Positions 8,628 through 17,497 are shown, counted from the first letter of the stretch. The stretch: 64,000 nt of DNA from Palsa-360 sp963719875 (GCA_963719875.1 CAVRDJ010000004.1:310001-374000), one strand, 5' to 3'. Made by a program: numbers and translations. The notes: a model not told the origin generated them from the letters alone.

Positions 8628-8735
8628 TAGTAGCACAGGCACTCTTGCCTGTGCGGGTTTTGCAACCGTCACTGGGCCGGATACTCTGCGCGCGCGACTT
8701 ACAAAACCGCACAGCCAAGAGTGGCTGTGCTACTT
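8628..8735. repeat. REP-like composite hairpin, 'gtagcacag...cactcttg' family
   Basis: Left arm 8628-8662 and right arm 8702-8735 are near reverse complements, and each arm folds on itself as well (gcacagccactcttggctgtgc type). The same family recurs at 58351-58452 and, partly, at 23206-23283. It lies between moeA and moaC. Confidence 0.85.
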
Positions 8736-8755
8736 GGGGGCTCCTGAAGTGAGCC

Positions 8756-9232
8756 ATGAAAAAGCTGACGCATTTCCGAAAACGCGGTGAAGTGGCCATG
8801 GTCGATGTGACCTCAAAGAACGTCACGGAGCGGACGGCCCTGGCGCGCGGTTTCGTGCGAATGTCGCCGGCAGTGCTTCGAGCGTTGCACCAGCAGAGGC
8901 TGCCGAAGGGCAATCCCCTGGAGATCGCTCGGATTGCGGGGATTGCCGCCGCCAAACGCACCTCGGAGTGGATACCACTTTGTCACCCGCTGCCGCTGAC
9001 GCACATTGATGTGACTGCGCGCCTATGCCAGAATGGCGTGGAGATCGCATCGCGCGTCACCGCCACGGCGCGAACCGGCGTGGAGATGGAAGCGCTCGTG
9101 GCCGTGTCTGCGGCGGCGCTCACGGTCTACGATATGTGCAAAGCCCTGGACAAGGGCATGGAAATCACCGATATCGTTTTGCTGGAAAAAATCGGCGGCA
9201 AGAGCGGCCATTATCTGCGCCGGAAGAAGTAG
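8756..9232 (+). CDS. moaC: Cyclic pyranopterin monophosphate synthase MoaC
   Basis: 158 residues, the usual MoaC length. MoaC with the radical SAM enzyme MoaA converts GTP to cyclic pyranopterin monophosphate, the first Moco intermediate. The family blocks MVDVTSKNVTER, AAAKRTSEWIPLCHPLPLT, GVEMEALVAVSAAALTVYDMCKA and KIGGKSGHY are all present, including the catalytic Lys in the MCKALDK stretch. The start at 8756 gives the normal N-terminal KLTHF segment; the ATG at 8798 is internal. The gene is ten bases from the response regulator that follows, so they probably share a transcript. moaA is not in the window. Confidence 0.96.
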   Translation: MKKLTHFRKRGEVAMVDVTSKNVTERTALARGFVRMSPAVLRALHQQRLPKGNPLEIARIAGIAAAKRTSEWIPLCHPLPLTHIDVTARLCQNGVEIASRVTATARTGVEMEALVAVSAAALTVYDMCKALDKGMEITDIVLLEKIGGKSGHYLRRKK

Positions 9233-9241
9233 CGGTTTCCG

Positions 9242-9988
9242 ATGAATGCCCCGTCACATGGCGTGCAGGTCCTGATTGTCGATGACAATCCATTGATCCG
9301 CGATCTCATGTGCCGCGGCATGGAGTCGCACTGTTCCGTCATTTCCTCCAGCGACGGCGCGGACGCGCTGCTCAAGTCCATCGACAATCCTCCCGACTTG
9401 ATCATTTCCGATTTCCGCATGCCAGGCCTGGACGGGCGTCAACTCTTCGAAAAATTGCGCGGCCGCGAGAACACACGGAATATTCCGTTTGTGTTTGTCG
9501 CCAGCCGCGGCGATATCGAGGAAAAGTTGCGCCCTGCTGTGGGAAGCGGCGTCGAGGATTTTATTCCGAAGCCGTTCTTCGTGGCCGACCTGGTCCGCCA
9601 GGTGAAAAAAATCGTGGACCGCTTGCACCTGGAAAAAATGCAGAAGCATGCGTCGCGCCCCGGAGTGATCCAAGGCCGTCTCGAGGAAATGAGCGTCACC
9701 GAACTCATGCAATCGCTTGAAATGGGACAGAAATCATGCCGCCTGCGCCTGCGCCATGGCGGGGAAGAGGCGGAACTGTACTTCAACGCGGGCCAATGTA
9801 AGCACGCTCATTTAGGCGGCACGGAAGGCGATACGGTCGCCTATCAGGTCATCGGTTGGCTGGACGGCGATTTTGAAATCGAATTCGGCGCAACTTCCGA
9901 CCGCGAGACCACCACGCTTTCCACCACCGGCCTCCTCATGGAAGCCATGCGCCTGATGGACGAAGCCAATCAGAGCGTGCAAAGCTAG
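9242..9988 (+). CDS. Response regulator with C-terminal DUF4388 (PATAN-type) domain
   Basis: 248 residues. Residues 1-125 are a receiver domain with the acidic pair D14/D15, phosphoacceptor D57 (ISDFRMPG), S88 and K110 (FIPKPF). Residues about 140-235 resemble the DUF4388 domain (GRLEEMSVTELMQSLEMGQKSCRLRL, then YFNAGQCKHAHLGGTEGDTVAYQVI). This domain occurs in signalling proteins of Acidobacteria, Deltaproteobacteria and cyanobacteria and is thought to mediate protein contacts, not DNA binding. No sensor kinase is adjacent. Its place among molybdenum-cofactor genes may be incidental. Domain calls are firm and the output of the pathway is unknown. Confidence 0.88.
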   Translation: MNAPSHGVQVLIVDDNPLIRDLMCRGMESHCSVISSSDGADALLKSIDNPPDLIISDFRMPGLDGRQLFEKLRGRENTRNIPFVFVASRGDIEEKLRPAVGSGVEDFIPKPFFVADLVRQVKKIVDRLHLEKMQKHASRPGVIQGRLEEMSVTELMQSLEMGQKSCRLRLRHGGEEAELYFNAGQCKHAHLGGTEGDTVAYQVIGWLDGDFEIEFGATSDRETTTLSTTGLLMEAMRLMDEANQSVQS

Positions 9989-10106
9989 GTCGCATGTTGC
10001 AGGTGAATCGCACTTCTGGGTTGTGGGTCAGGGCTTCAGCCCTGACAATATAAGCTTAAGATCAAGGGGGCTTTAGAGTCTGTGTGAGAACTCGGTTTTG
10101 GGTCAT

Positions 10107-10171
10107 GTAGCGCCCGCCTTCAGGCGGGCATCTGCTTGACTCCAAAGTGCCCGCCTGAAGGCGGGCGCTAC
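10107..10171. repeat. REP-like composite hairpin, 'gtagcgcccgccttcaggcgggc' family
   Basis: Two perfect 24-base arms (10107-10130 and 10148-10171) are reverse complements. Each arm also folds alone through ccgcc/ggcgg. Related copies are at 19218, 26305 and 37079. A smaller palindrome (tcagggct/agccctga, 10028-10045) lies just upstream in the same gap. Frames read through this repeat give the spurious peptide 'VAPAFRRA' seen in several places. Confidence 0.9.
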
Positions 10172-10272
10172 AAAAACGTACCAATTTTGATTCCTCACAC
10201 TGACTCTTTAGCCCCTGGTGTTCCCGCTAAACTCCTGGGAGATTATTTCGGACGAGGTATTGGCTTCTTCCC

Positions 10273-10749
10273 ATGCGCGTTGCCATCCTCACTATCAGCG
10301 ATTCGGTATCGCGAGGCGCGAACAAAGATGCCTCAGGCCCAGGCGTGCGCGAGCGCTGCGCGCAACTCGGCTGGGACGTGGTTTCCGAGGCAATATTGCC
10401 GGATGAACCGGCGGCCATTCGGGAGCGTCTCGTGTCTCTGGCGGATTCCGGCGCGGCGGACCTGATTCTCACGACCGGAGGCACCGGAATTGGCCCGAGG
10501 GACTCCACTCCCGAAGCCACCACGGAAGCCTGTCAGAAACTTTTGCCCGGCATCTCCGAACTGATGCGCGACGAAGGCCGCAAAAAAACTCCACGCGCCG
10601 TCCTATCGCGAGCGGTCGCGGGGGTTCGGGGCCGCGTCTTAATCGTCAATCTGCCGGGCAGCCCGCGGGGCGCTGTCGAATCGCTCGACGCGGTAGCGGA
10701 TTTATTGCCACACGCCCTGCAAGTCCTGGGCGGCGCGCGCCACGACTAG
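10273..10749 (+). CDS. MogA/MoaB-family molybdenum cofactor protein
   Basis: A 158-residue protein of the MoCF fold, which adenylylates molybdopterin before MoeA inserts molybdenum. The family hallmarks are ILTISDSVSRG near the N terminus, the nucleotide-binding stretch LTTGGTGIGPRDSTPEAT, and GRVLIVNLPGSPRGAVE near the C terminus. MogA and MoaB are hard to separate by eye, so no symbol is given. The gene follows the response regulator after a 280-base gap holding two hairpin repeats, so it may have its own promoter. Together with moeA and moaC it supports a functional Moco pathway. Confidence 0.92.
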   Translation: MRVAILTISDSVSRGANKDASGPGVRERCAQLGWDVVSEAILPDEPAAIRERLVSLADSGAADLILTTGGTGIGPRDSTPEATTEACQKLLPGISELMRDEGRKKTPRAVLSRAVAGVRGRVLIVNLPGSPRGAVESLDAVADLLPHALQVLGGARHD

Positions 10750-10865
10750 ATTCAAATCGTTTGGTTCCCACGCTTCACGAACACTGCTCGCGTTCACTGA
10801 AAAAATAACATCTTGAAATTACATCATGCGTTATACTCTCCCGTTTCCTAGTCAGCGGGAGCCCA

Positions 10866-13553
10866 ATGGCAATCCTCCCCGGCAGACGGCTAGGGCCTTA
10901 CGAAATCCTCTCCGCTATCGGTGCGGGCGGAATGGGCGAGGTGTACAAAGCCCGTGACACCCGTCTCGATCGCATCGTTGCCATCAAAGTTCTTCCCGCG
11001 CATCTCGCCGACCTCGCGGAGTTGCGCGAGCGATTTGAGCGCGAAGCAAAAACCATCGCCAGCCTGAATCATCCCCACATTTGCACGCTTTATGACACGG
11101 GACATCAAGACGACATTGATTTCCTGGTGATGGAATATTTAGAGGGGGAGACGCTCGCGCAGCGGCTACTGAAGGGTTCGCTGCCAATACAACAGGTAAT
11201 GCAGTATGCGATTGAAATTTCCGACGCGCTGGACAAGGCGCACCGCAAGGGCATCACGCATCGCGATCTAAAGCCGGGCAACATAATGCTCACCAAATCT
11301 GGGACGAAGCTGCTGGACTTCGGTTTGGCGAAGCTGAAGGAGAAGGTCGTTCCGGCCACGGCATTTTCCGATCTTCCCACGGAAAAAGACGCGATGACGG
11401 CGGAGGGGACGATCCTTGGCACGTTGCAATATATGGCTCCGGAGCAAGTGGAAGGCAGGGAAGTGGATGCGCGCACGGATATCTTTGCTTTCGGCGCCGT
11501 CGTATACGAAATGGCGACGGGCAAGAGGCCCTTTGAAGGGAGGAGCCAAGCCAGTGTTATGGCGAAGATTCTTGAATCCGACCCGCCACCGATGTCCTCG
11601 CTTCAGCCGATGACGCCGCCCGCGCTCGATCGTGTCGTCAAAAGATGCCTGGCGAAGGAACAGGAAAATCGTTGGCAAACTGCGAGAGACCTTTATGAGG
11701 AATTGAAGTGGATTGCTGAAGGCGGCTCGCAAGCTGGTGTGTCGACTCCCTTCGCTACCCAGGCGAAGAGTCGGGAGCGCCTGGCCTGGTCGATCGCGGC
11801 AGTCGCGCTCGTAGGATTTACAATTGCGCTGGCCGGGGGCGTTTTTGCGTATTTCGAGCGCGCCCCGAACGAGACGCAGTCTGTTCGCTTTTCTGTTTCC
11901 CTTCCTGAGACTTGGAGCTTGTCACGGCAACTGGCCGCCACAGGGGCGCCGGCAGCTCCCCTGGCGGTTTCTCCCGATGGTCATCGGATCGCGTTCGCAG
12001 CCACGAGTGCAGACGGAAAGTCTCTCCTCTGGATCCGTTCGCTCGATACGCTTACCGCGCAAGCACTGGCTGGCACGGAGGGCGCTGTGCGCCCATTCTG
12101 GTCCCCCGACAGCCGCTTTCTCGGATTCTTCGCGGACGGAAAGCTCAAGAAAATCGAGGTGTCAGGTGGTCCGCCCATCACGTTGTGCAACGCGTCCGGC
12201 GGTGGTGGAGGAACATGGAGTCGAGATGGGGTCATCGTCTTTAGCCCGACTCCTTTTTCCGCACTGGAGAAAGTCTCCGCGTCGGGAGGGGCACCTACAC
12301 CCGTCACCAAGCTCGTTCCAGGTGATACCGTCCACATCCGCCCAGACTTCTTGCCCGATGGCCGTCACTTTCTCTACCGGGCGGCCATGTCGAGCAATGG
12401 AGGGCCAATTTACCTGGCATCACTGGACTCCCCCGACCGGAAGTTAATGCTGAATGCCGATTCAACGAACGTCGTTTACAGCGAGGGCCACTTGCTCTTC
12501 CTGCGCGATAAGACGCTTATGGCGCAGCCGTTTGACACGCGGCGTCTTGTACTGAGTGGAGAAGCTTTTCCGATTGCCGAATCGATTCAGACGCAAGGGA
12601 CTGTGAATCCCTACGGGCTCTTCTCAGCCTCAGAGAATGGCGTGTTGGCTTATCAAGCGGGGCGGGAAACGGGTAGCTCGCAGCTCGTGTGGTTTGACCG
12701 CGCCGGCAAGCAAATCGGCGTGCTCGGAGATTCGACGGCATATGCCGATCCTGAGCTTTCTCCAGATGGAAAACGACTTTCTGACAACAAGCTAGCACAG
12801 GCGGGCAGCACGATAGATATCTGGATTTATGACCTGTCGCGCGGTTTGCCAACGCGCTTCACATTCGGCGAAGACGCGATTGCGTCGATTTGGTCGCCGG
12901 ATGGCAGCCGGGTTGTTTTCAACTCAAACCAAAAGGGGCATTTCGATCTGTATCAGAAGACATCCAGTGGCGCCGGTGCTGAGGAACCGTTGCTCGTGGA
13001 CAATTTTAACAAGTCTCCTTTGAGTTGGTCTCCGGATGGCCGGTTTATTCTCTATCGCAGCACTGGTGCTTCGACAAACTTCAATTTGTTTGTCTTGCCG
13101 GTGTCTGGAGACCGGAAACCGTTTCCGTTCCTGGAAACAAACGCAAAGTCCGTCGGTATGTCTGGTCAGTTCTCTCCCGACGGCCGGTGGGTCGCTTACA
13201 GTTCAACAGAGTCTGGCAGAACTGAAATCTATGTTGCTCCATTCCCGGGTCCCGGAGGGAAATGGCAGATCTCAACTGCCGGCGGCACTGCGCCCCGATG
13301 GCGGCGTGACGGCGCTGAAATTTTTTACCTCGCTCCCGATAACAAGTTGATGGCGGCAGCAGTAAACGACAAGGGATCAAGCTTTGAGGTGGGCGCGGTC
13401 CGTCCGCTGTTTCAGACGAATTCGGTCGGTGCGGTCTCCACGTTCGTCGTTTCCGCCGACAGCCAGCGGTTCCTGATCAACACAGCCTCAGCGCAAGCTG
13501 CATCCGCTCCCATCACGGTTGTCCTTAACTGGAGTGCAGGGTTGAAGAAATGA
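10866..13553 (+). CDS. Ser/Thr protein kinase with C-terminal WD40-like propeller
   Basis: 895 residues. The cytoplasmic kinase domain (about 12-280) has the glycine loop GAGGMGEVYKAR, Lys41 (VAIKVL), HRD at 132-134 (HRDLKPGNIML) and the DFG Asp at 151, so it should be active. One membrane helix follows at about 307-329. The rest is a beta propeller of TolB/PD40-like repeats marked by 'SPDG/SPDS' turns (for example SPDGHRIAFAA, SPDSRFLGFF, SPDGRWVAY), probably outside the membrane. This architecture is abundant in Acidobacteria. A second kinase start overlaps its stop codon (ATGA at 13550) but is truncated. The regulatory target is unknown. Confidence 0.93.
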   Translation: MAILPGRRLGPYEILSAIGAGGMGEVYKARDTRLDRIVAIKVLPAHLADLAELRERFEREAKTIASLNHPHICTLYDTGHQDDIDFLVMEYLEGETLAQRLLKGSLPIQQVMQYAIEISDALDKAHRKGITHRDLKPGNIMLTKSGTKLLDFGLAKLKEKVVPATAFSDLPTEKDAMTAEGTILGTLQYMAPEQVEGREVDARTDIFAFGAVVYEMATGKRPFEGRSQASVMAKILESDPPPMSSLQPMTPPALDRVVKRCLAKEQENRWQTARDLYEELKWIAEGGSQAGVSTPFATQAKSRERLAWSIAAVALVGFTIALAGGVFAYFERAPNETQSVRFSVSLPETWSLSRQLAATGAPAAPLAVSPDGHRIAFAATSADGKSLLWIRSLDTLTAQALAGTEGAVRPFWSPDSRFLGFFADGKLKKIEVSGGPPITLCNASGGGGGTWSRDGVIVFSPTPFSALEKVSASGGAPTPVTKLVPGDTVHIRPDFLPDGRHFLYRAAMSSNGGPIYLASLDSPDRKLMLNADSTNVVYSEGHLLFLRDKTLMAQPFDTRRLVLSGEAFPIAESIQTQGTVNPYGLFSASENGVLAYQAGRETGSSQLVWFDRAGKQIGVLGDSTAYADPELSPDGKRLSDNKLAQAGSTIDIWIYDLSRGLPTRFTFGEDAIASIWSPDGSRVVFNSNQKGHFDLYQKTSSGAGAEEPLLVDNFNKSPLSWSPDGRFILYRSTGASTNFNLFVLPVSGDRKPFPFLETNAKSVGMSGQFSPDGRWVAYSSTESGRTEIYVAPFPGPGGKWQISTAGGTAPRWRRDGAEIFYLAPDNKLMAAAVNDKGSSFEVGAVRPLFQTNSVGAVSTFVVSADSQRFLINTASAQAASAPITVVLNWSAGLKK

Positions 13554-13789
13554 CCATCGCGTCCGGCACCAAACTCGGCCCGTACGAAATCCTCTCCGCA
13601 ATCGGTGCGGGCGGAATGGGCGAAGTTTATAAAGCCCGCGATACCCGCCTCGATCGCATCGTCGCCATCAAAGTTCTTCCCGCGCATCTCGCCGACCGCG
13701 CGGAGTTGCGCGAACGCTTCGACCGCGAAGCAAAAACCATCGCCAGCCTGAATCATCCGCTACGAATATCTGTGTCGGATTTATCGTAG
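13550..13789 (+). pseudogene. Truncated tandem copy of the kinase N terminus
   Basis: This 79-codon frame is nearly identical to the first 70 codons of the preceding kinase, both in protein and in DNA (offset 2684 bases). It contains the glycine loop and the VAIKVLPAHLAD stretch. Similarity stops abruptly after NHP, near 13760, and the frame ends a few codons later beside a REP-like hairpin. It lacks the HRD and DFG motifs, so it cannot be a kinase. The likely history is tandem duplication followed by deletion of most of the second copy. Its ATG overlaps the first gene's stop, so it may still be translated. Confidence 0.85.
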
Positions 13790-13859
13790 CCCGCGTCTTC
13801 AGACGCGGGGTTTTTCTATCGGTCTGCTCAAACCCCTCGCCTCTGAAGAGGCGAGCTAC
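13786..13859. repeat. REP-like hairpin pair at the broken end of the kinase copy
   Basis: Two hairpins, gcccgcgtcttcagacgcgggg (from 13786) and cctcgcctctgaagaggcgagc (to 13859), share the 'gtag...ctac' outer ends of the larger REP family and pair partly with each other. The deletion point of the truncated kinase copy lies about 25 bases upstream, which hints that the repeat took part in the rearrangement. Confidence 0.75.
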
Positions 13860-13936
13860 AGCATCTCCAAAAATCAATGTAGCCGCGAAGGATCAATGTT
13901 GACGGACGGCGTGGCGTCGTCAACAATGCTGGGACC

Positions 13937-14776
13937 ATGAAAACGACACTTTCGAGTAAGCTGGCAGACAAGAGGCTGGCCGTACTGGGCGCCGGAAAGA
14001 TTGGCGGAATTTTGCTGCGCGCATTCCTCGAGCAGAAACTGGTGCAGCCCAAGCGCGTGCATGCCACGGTGCGTCATGCGGAGAAGGCGCGCTCGCTGGC
14101 CAGGCAATTGGGCATCGCAGCTTCGACCGACAATCGCGCGGCGGCGCACGGCGCGGATATCATCCTGCTGGCCGTGAAACCCCAAGCCGTGAAGGAAGTC
14201 CTCGAAGAAATCAAGCCGGAGATGAAACCGGGAAAGCTGATCGTCTCGGTTGTCGCGTCGGTTTCCACGCAGCTCATGGAAAAGCAGCTGGGCATGGACT
14301 TGCCCGTGATTCGCGCCATGCCGAATACGCCCTGTGCGATTGGTTGCGGGATGACCGGCCTGGCCAAAGGAATTCACGCGGGGAAAGAGCATCTGGAAAT
14401 TGCGCGAGCGATGTTTGAAGCCGTAGGGCGCGTCGTGGATGTAGATGAAAAACAAATTGACGCCGTCACCGGGCTTTCCGCCAGCGGCACCGCGTTTATT
14501 TACATTATTCTCGAATCGCTTGCCGAAGGCGGCGTAAAAGTCGGCCTGCCTCGCGATGTCTCCACATTGCTCGCGGCGCAGACCATGATGGGCGCGGCCC
14601 GGATGGTCCTCGATACCGGCGATCATCCTGCGCTGCTGAAAGACGCAGTGACTACGCCCGCAGGATCCACCATGGACGGCATCCTGGAACTCGAGGACGG
14701 GAAACTGCGCGTGACCTTGATCAAGGCCGTGATGAAAGCCACGCAGCGCGCCAAGGAATTAATCGTCGAATCTTGA
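13937..14776 (+). CDS. proC: Pyrroline-5-carboxylate reductase
   Basis: 279 residues, normal for the family. ProC reduces pyrroline-5-carboxylate to proline with NAD(P)H in the cytoplasm. The N-terminal Rossmann loop GAGKIGGILLRA binds the cofactor. Further blocks are ADIILLAVKPQ, VIRAMPNTPCAIGCGMTGL, VTGLSASGTAFIYIILE and the C-terminal signature around TTPAGSTMDGI. The ATG at 13937 precedes the conserved N terminus by about 15 residues, which is acceptable. The gene stands alone between the kinase remnants and a 400-base gap. Confidence 0.95.
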   Translation: MKTTLSSKLADKRLAVLGAGKIGGILLRAFLEQKLVQPKRVHATVRHAEKARSLARQLGIAASTDNRAAAHGADIILLAVKPQAVKEVLEEIKPEMKPGKLIVSVVASVSTQLMEKQLGMDLPVIRAMPNTPCAIGCGMTGLAKGIHAGKEHLEIARAMFEAVGRVVDVDEKQIDAVTGLSASGTAFIYIILESLAEGGVKVGLPRDVSTLLAAQTMMGAARMVLDTGDHPALLKDAVTTPAGSTMDGILELEDGKLRVTLIKAVMKATQRAKELIVES

Positions 14777-14779
14777 CCA

Positions 14780-14880
14780 ATCAGGTCCACAATCTGACCG
14801 CATGCAGAACATGAACAATGGTTATGCTCCTGCGTCGCGCTCAGCGCTTTTCCTCGCTTCCAAATTCGTATCGCCTCACG
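14780..14880 (-). pseudogene. Possible remnant of a Fur-family regulator
   Basis: On the minus strand this stretch reads HNHCSCSACGQIVDL, which matches spacing and residues of the zinc/dimerisation motif of Fur-family repressors (HHHxxCxxCGxIxD). The preceding residues (RGKALSATQE) loosely fit the segment before that motif. The rest of a Fur protein is missing: the frame then runs antisense through the end of proC and lacks a helix-turn-helix. It is either a decayed fragment or a chance match. Aligning this 30-residue stretch to Fur proteins would decide. Confidence 0.28.
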
Positions 14881-15178
14881 AGATAAATCCCGACGTCCCC
14901 TGGTTTCAGTGCCCCTCCACGGAAGCCTATTAGTCTGCTGCTTCGGTCCAATTGGGCGTGTCGGACAGGTTGGCACCAAGTCAGGGGTCTGCTCCTAAAC
15001 TGACCTCCCGGCCAGTAGCTCGTGCCACAGCCTGAACCTAATCTTGCCCCTGCGGAAATGACCTATGCGGTCATCTGGCTTCGGGAGTAAGGGGTTCGAA
15101 GCGCTCACAATTACCGGCTGAGGCCATTGAGCTCCGCGCACTGCCCAGCCAAAAATTTGCCTGAGGGGGGTAATTCAA
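14881..15178. other. Intergenic stretch without a supported gene
   Basis: No convincing reading frame was found. A GGGG site at 15162-15170 belongs to the next gene. The segment ggggttcgaagc near 15097 resembles a tRNA T loop, but no tRNA can be folded around it. Confidence 0.5.
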
Positions 15179-17425
15179 GTGAATCGATTCCGTACCGCAA
15201 TGCATTTCTTTTTCACCGCTATATTCACCGTTCTCGCGATGTTGGCGGCAATCCTGTCGTTACCGGTGAGTTCGTACGCATTTGGAAGTAACCCGCCGTT
15301 GCCAAATACCAGCGCGCCAGGGCAAGGTACTTGTGCTAGTTGCCACGGTACGCTTACGGCGGGTAGCGGCGTTACAGTGAACGCGCCCAGCTCGTACACT
15401 CCCGGTGGGACGGCCGTCGCGATGACCGTCACTATTCCCGCGACAGGAGGATTTGAACTGGAGGTGGTAACGCAAATCAGCAACGTCCAGGCGGGCGCCC
15501 TGGCTGCAGGCGCTAAAGCCGCAGTATCGACCGTCGGGGCGATTCAGTTCGCCTATTCGACCGGGGAAACCACGTCCTGGACATTCAGTTGGACGCCCCC
15601 CACAACGAACGTCGGTAGCGTCGTGCTGTACGTTACTGGCGGAGGCCATAGCCCCAACTACTCCAACAACTTTGTCATGACGCCAGCGGCTGCGACCCCG
15701 ACGCTGTCATCGATCGCGGTGACCCCGGCGACACCATCGGTCCTCAAGGGAGCGACACAACAGTTCACGGCCACCGGGACCTTCAGCGACAGCTCGACGC
15801 AGGTGCTCAATAACGCGACGTGGGCATCGGGAACGGCGACGGTGGCGACGATCAGCACAGCAGGTCTAGCCACCGCAGTTGGTGCCGGGACATCCACGAT
15901 CACGGCCAAGAGCGGCACCATCAGCGGCTCGACGCAGCTGACGGTGACCTCGTCCACGGCGACGCTGGTATCGATCGCGGTGACCCCGGCGACACCATCG
16001 ATCCTCAAGGGAGCGACACAACCGTTCACGGCCACCGGGACGTTCAGCGACAGCTCGACGCAGGTGCTCAATAACGCGACGTGGACATCGGGAACGACGG
16101 GCGTGGCGACGATCAGCACGGCAGGTCTAGCCACCGCAGTGAGTGCCGGGACATCCACGATCACGGCCAAGAGCGGCACCATCAGCGGCTCGACGCAGCT
16201 GACGGTGACTGCGGCTCAGACAGCGGACTTCAGCCTCTCGGCCTCGCCGAGCAGTCTGACGGTCACACAGGGTGCCAGCGGCTCAAGCACGATCACTACA
16301 ACGGCGCAAAATGGTTTCAGCGGAAGCGTTGCGTTATCGGCTTCCGGCATGCCAAGCGGCGTCGCAGCCTCGTTCGCGAGCAACATGTTGACACTGACGG
16401 CGAGCAGCACGGCGGCCACCGGCACTTCCACGGTGAACATCACCGGAACCTCCGGGATGTTGAGTCACACCATTACGCTGGCTCTGACGGTTAGCGGAAC
16501 CACGAGCAATGGCACGCTAACGGTGAGCCCGATGTCACTGACGTTTAACTATCAGATGGGCGGAAGGTTGCCCTCATCCCGGACGCTGTCGATCAGCAGC
16601 ACGGGCGGATCAACTTCCTTTACCGCCAAAGAAACCGACCCCTGGCTGAGCATTAATCCGGCCAGCGAAACAAGTACTCCCGGAAGCATCCGAGCCTCCG
16701 TGAATCCGGCGGGCTTGACGCCCGGAAGTCATGGCGCTCAAATTAACATAAGCACACCGAACGGAAAGCCAGTCACCGTAACTGTGGCTTTGATCATAAC
16801 CTCCGGTAGCGGCGGTTGTAACGATGGATGCGGAGGCACCTCGGGTCGCATGACCGCTCAACCCTATGTGTCCGATTCGCAATCCGGAACTCTCGCCGCA
16901 GCCTGGGTTGACAATCTAGGCGCTTCTCCGAACAACACAAATGATCCACAAAACCGAGGCCTCGTTATCGCGAAGAGCGGCACCGCCGCAGCCGACGCAC
17001 TCGCTGGTGCGACCATCCAGAATGTCACAGGTATGTTCCTCACGAAACTTGGATTTGATCTACGCGAGGGCATCCAGTGCAGCGGCGGTTCACTCCAATT
17101 CGTCGTTGTTACAACAACCGGGAATCACACGGTTGGCGGTTGCAGCGGCCCCAAAGCAGTTCAATCCTCCGCGCCTATGGGCTGGACACACTTGCAATTC
17201 GATCCAGCAAGTGCAACGCCACCGATTAGTTCAACCGACCAAGTTCAGAGCATCTCAATTATGCTCGGCAAAGGATCCACTTCAACGGGTAGCATCGCCG
17301 TGATCGACAACATCGAAATCAACGGCGCACTAGTCGGGAAGGGAACAACTTCAACATCAACAGGAACACCAACATCAACACCAACATCAACGTCTACCTC
17401 AAGGTCGCCATCAAGAGACGATTAG
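15179..17425 (+). CDS. Secreted CxxCH protein with Ig-like repeats
   Basis: 748 residues starting at a GTG preceded by GAGGGGGG. A signal peptide (about residues 1-36) is followed by GTCASCHG, a single CxxCH haem-c-type motif in a domain resembling the 'choice-of-anchor V' type. Two bacterial Ig-like (Big_2) domains follow. They are almost identical, at 87 residues (261 bases) each, with core SIAVTPATPS...STITAKSGTISGSTQLTVT. A third Ig/BACON-like part (TLTVSPMSLTF) precedes a jelly-roll-like domain with Cys pairs. The C terminus is a Thr/Ser/Pro-rich tail. It is probably a surface or adhesive protein. Whether haem is attached is unknown. It ends in a strong terminator. Confidence 0.8.
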   Translation: MNRFRTAMHFFFTAIFTVLAMLAAILSLPVSSYAFGSNPPLPNTSAPGQGTCASCHGTLTAGSGVTVNAPSSYTPGGTAVAMTVTIPATGGFELEVVTQISNVQAGALAAGAKAAVSTVGAIQFAYSTGETTSWTFSWTPPTTNVGSVVLYVTGGGHSPNYSNNFVMTPAAATPTLSSIAVTPATPSVLKGATQQFTATGTFSDSSTQVLNNATWASGTATVATISTAGLATAVGAGTSTITAKSGTISGSTQLTVTSSTATLVSIAVTPATPSILKGATQPFTATGTFSDSSTQVLNNATWTSGTTGVATISTAGLATAVSAGTSTITAKSGTISGSTQLTVTAAQTADFSLSASPSSLTVTQGASGSSTITTTAQNGFSGSVALSASGMPSGVAASFASNMLTLTASSTAATGTSTVNITGTSGMLSHTITLALTVSGTTSNGTLTVSPMSLTFNYQMGGRLPSSRTLSISSTGGSTSFTAKETDPWLSINPASETSTPGSIRASVNPAGLTPGSHGAQINISTPNGKPVTVTVALIITSGSGGCNDGCGGTSGRMTAQPYVSDSQSGTLAAAWVDNLGASPNNTNDPQNRGLVIAKSGTAAADALAGATIQNVTGMFLTKLGFDLREGIQCSGGSLQFVVVTTTGNHTVGGCSGPKAVQSSAPMGWTHLQFDPASATPPISSTDQVQSISIMLGKGSTSTGSIAVIDNIEINGALVGKGTTSTSTGTPTSTPTSTSTSRSPSRDD
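15711..16225 (+). repeat. Tandem 261-base repeat encoding two near-identical Ig-like domains
   Basis: The sequence from cgatcgcggt at 15711 recurs at 15972 in the same frame with only scattered changes. The similarity at DNA level, including third positions, points to recent duplication or ongoing gene conversion. Confidence 0.85.
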
Positions 17426-17448
17426 TCGCCAATAGGTAGTTCTCCTCT

Positions 17449-17497
17449 CCAGGCCGGCTTGTCGCGATGTCAAGGCAAGCCGGCCTGGACTTTTTTT
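17449..17497 (+). terminator. Rho-independent terminator after the Ig-like protein gene
   Basis: A perfect 13-base stem (17449-17461 with 17476-17488, ccaggccggcttg and its complement) is followed by a run of seven T at 17491-17497. It starts 24 bases after the stop codon. Confidence 0.9.

Noticed and set aside
10813..10837. Promoter guess TTGAAA and TATACT before the kinase gene
   Set aside because: The spacer is only 14 bases or so, too short for a standard promoter. The -10 alone is not enough.
15085..15110. Second T-loop-like word ggggttcgaag
   Set aside because: No cloverleaf could be folded around it.
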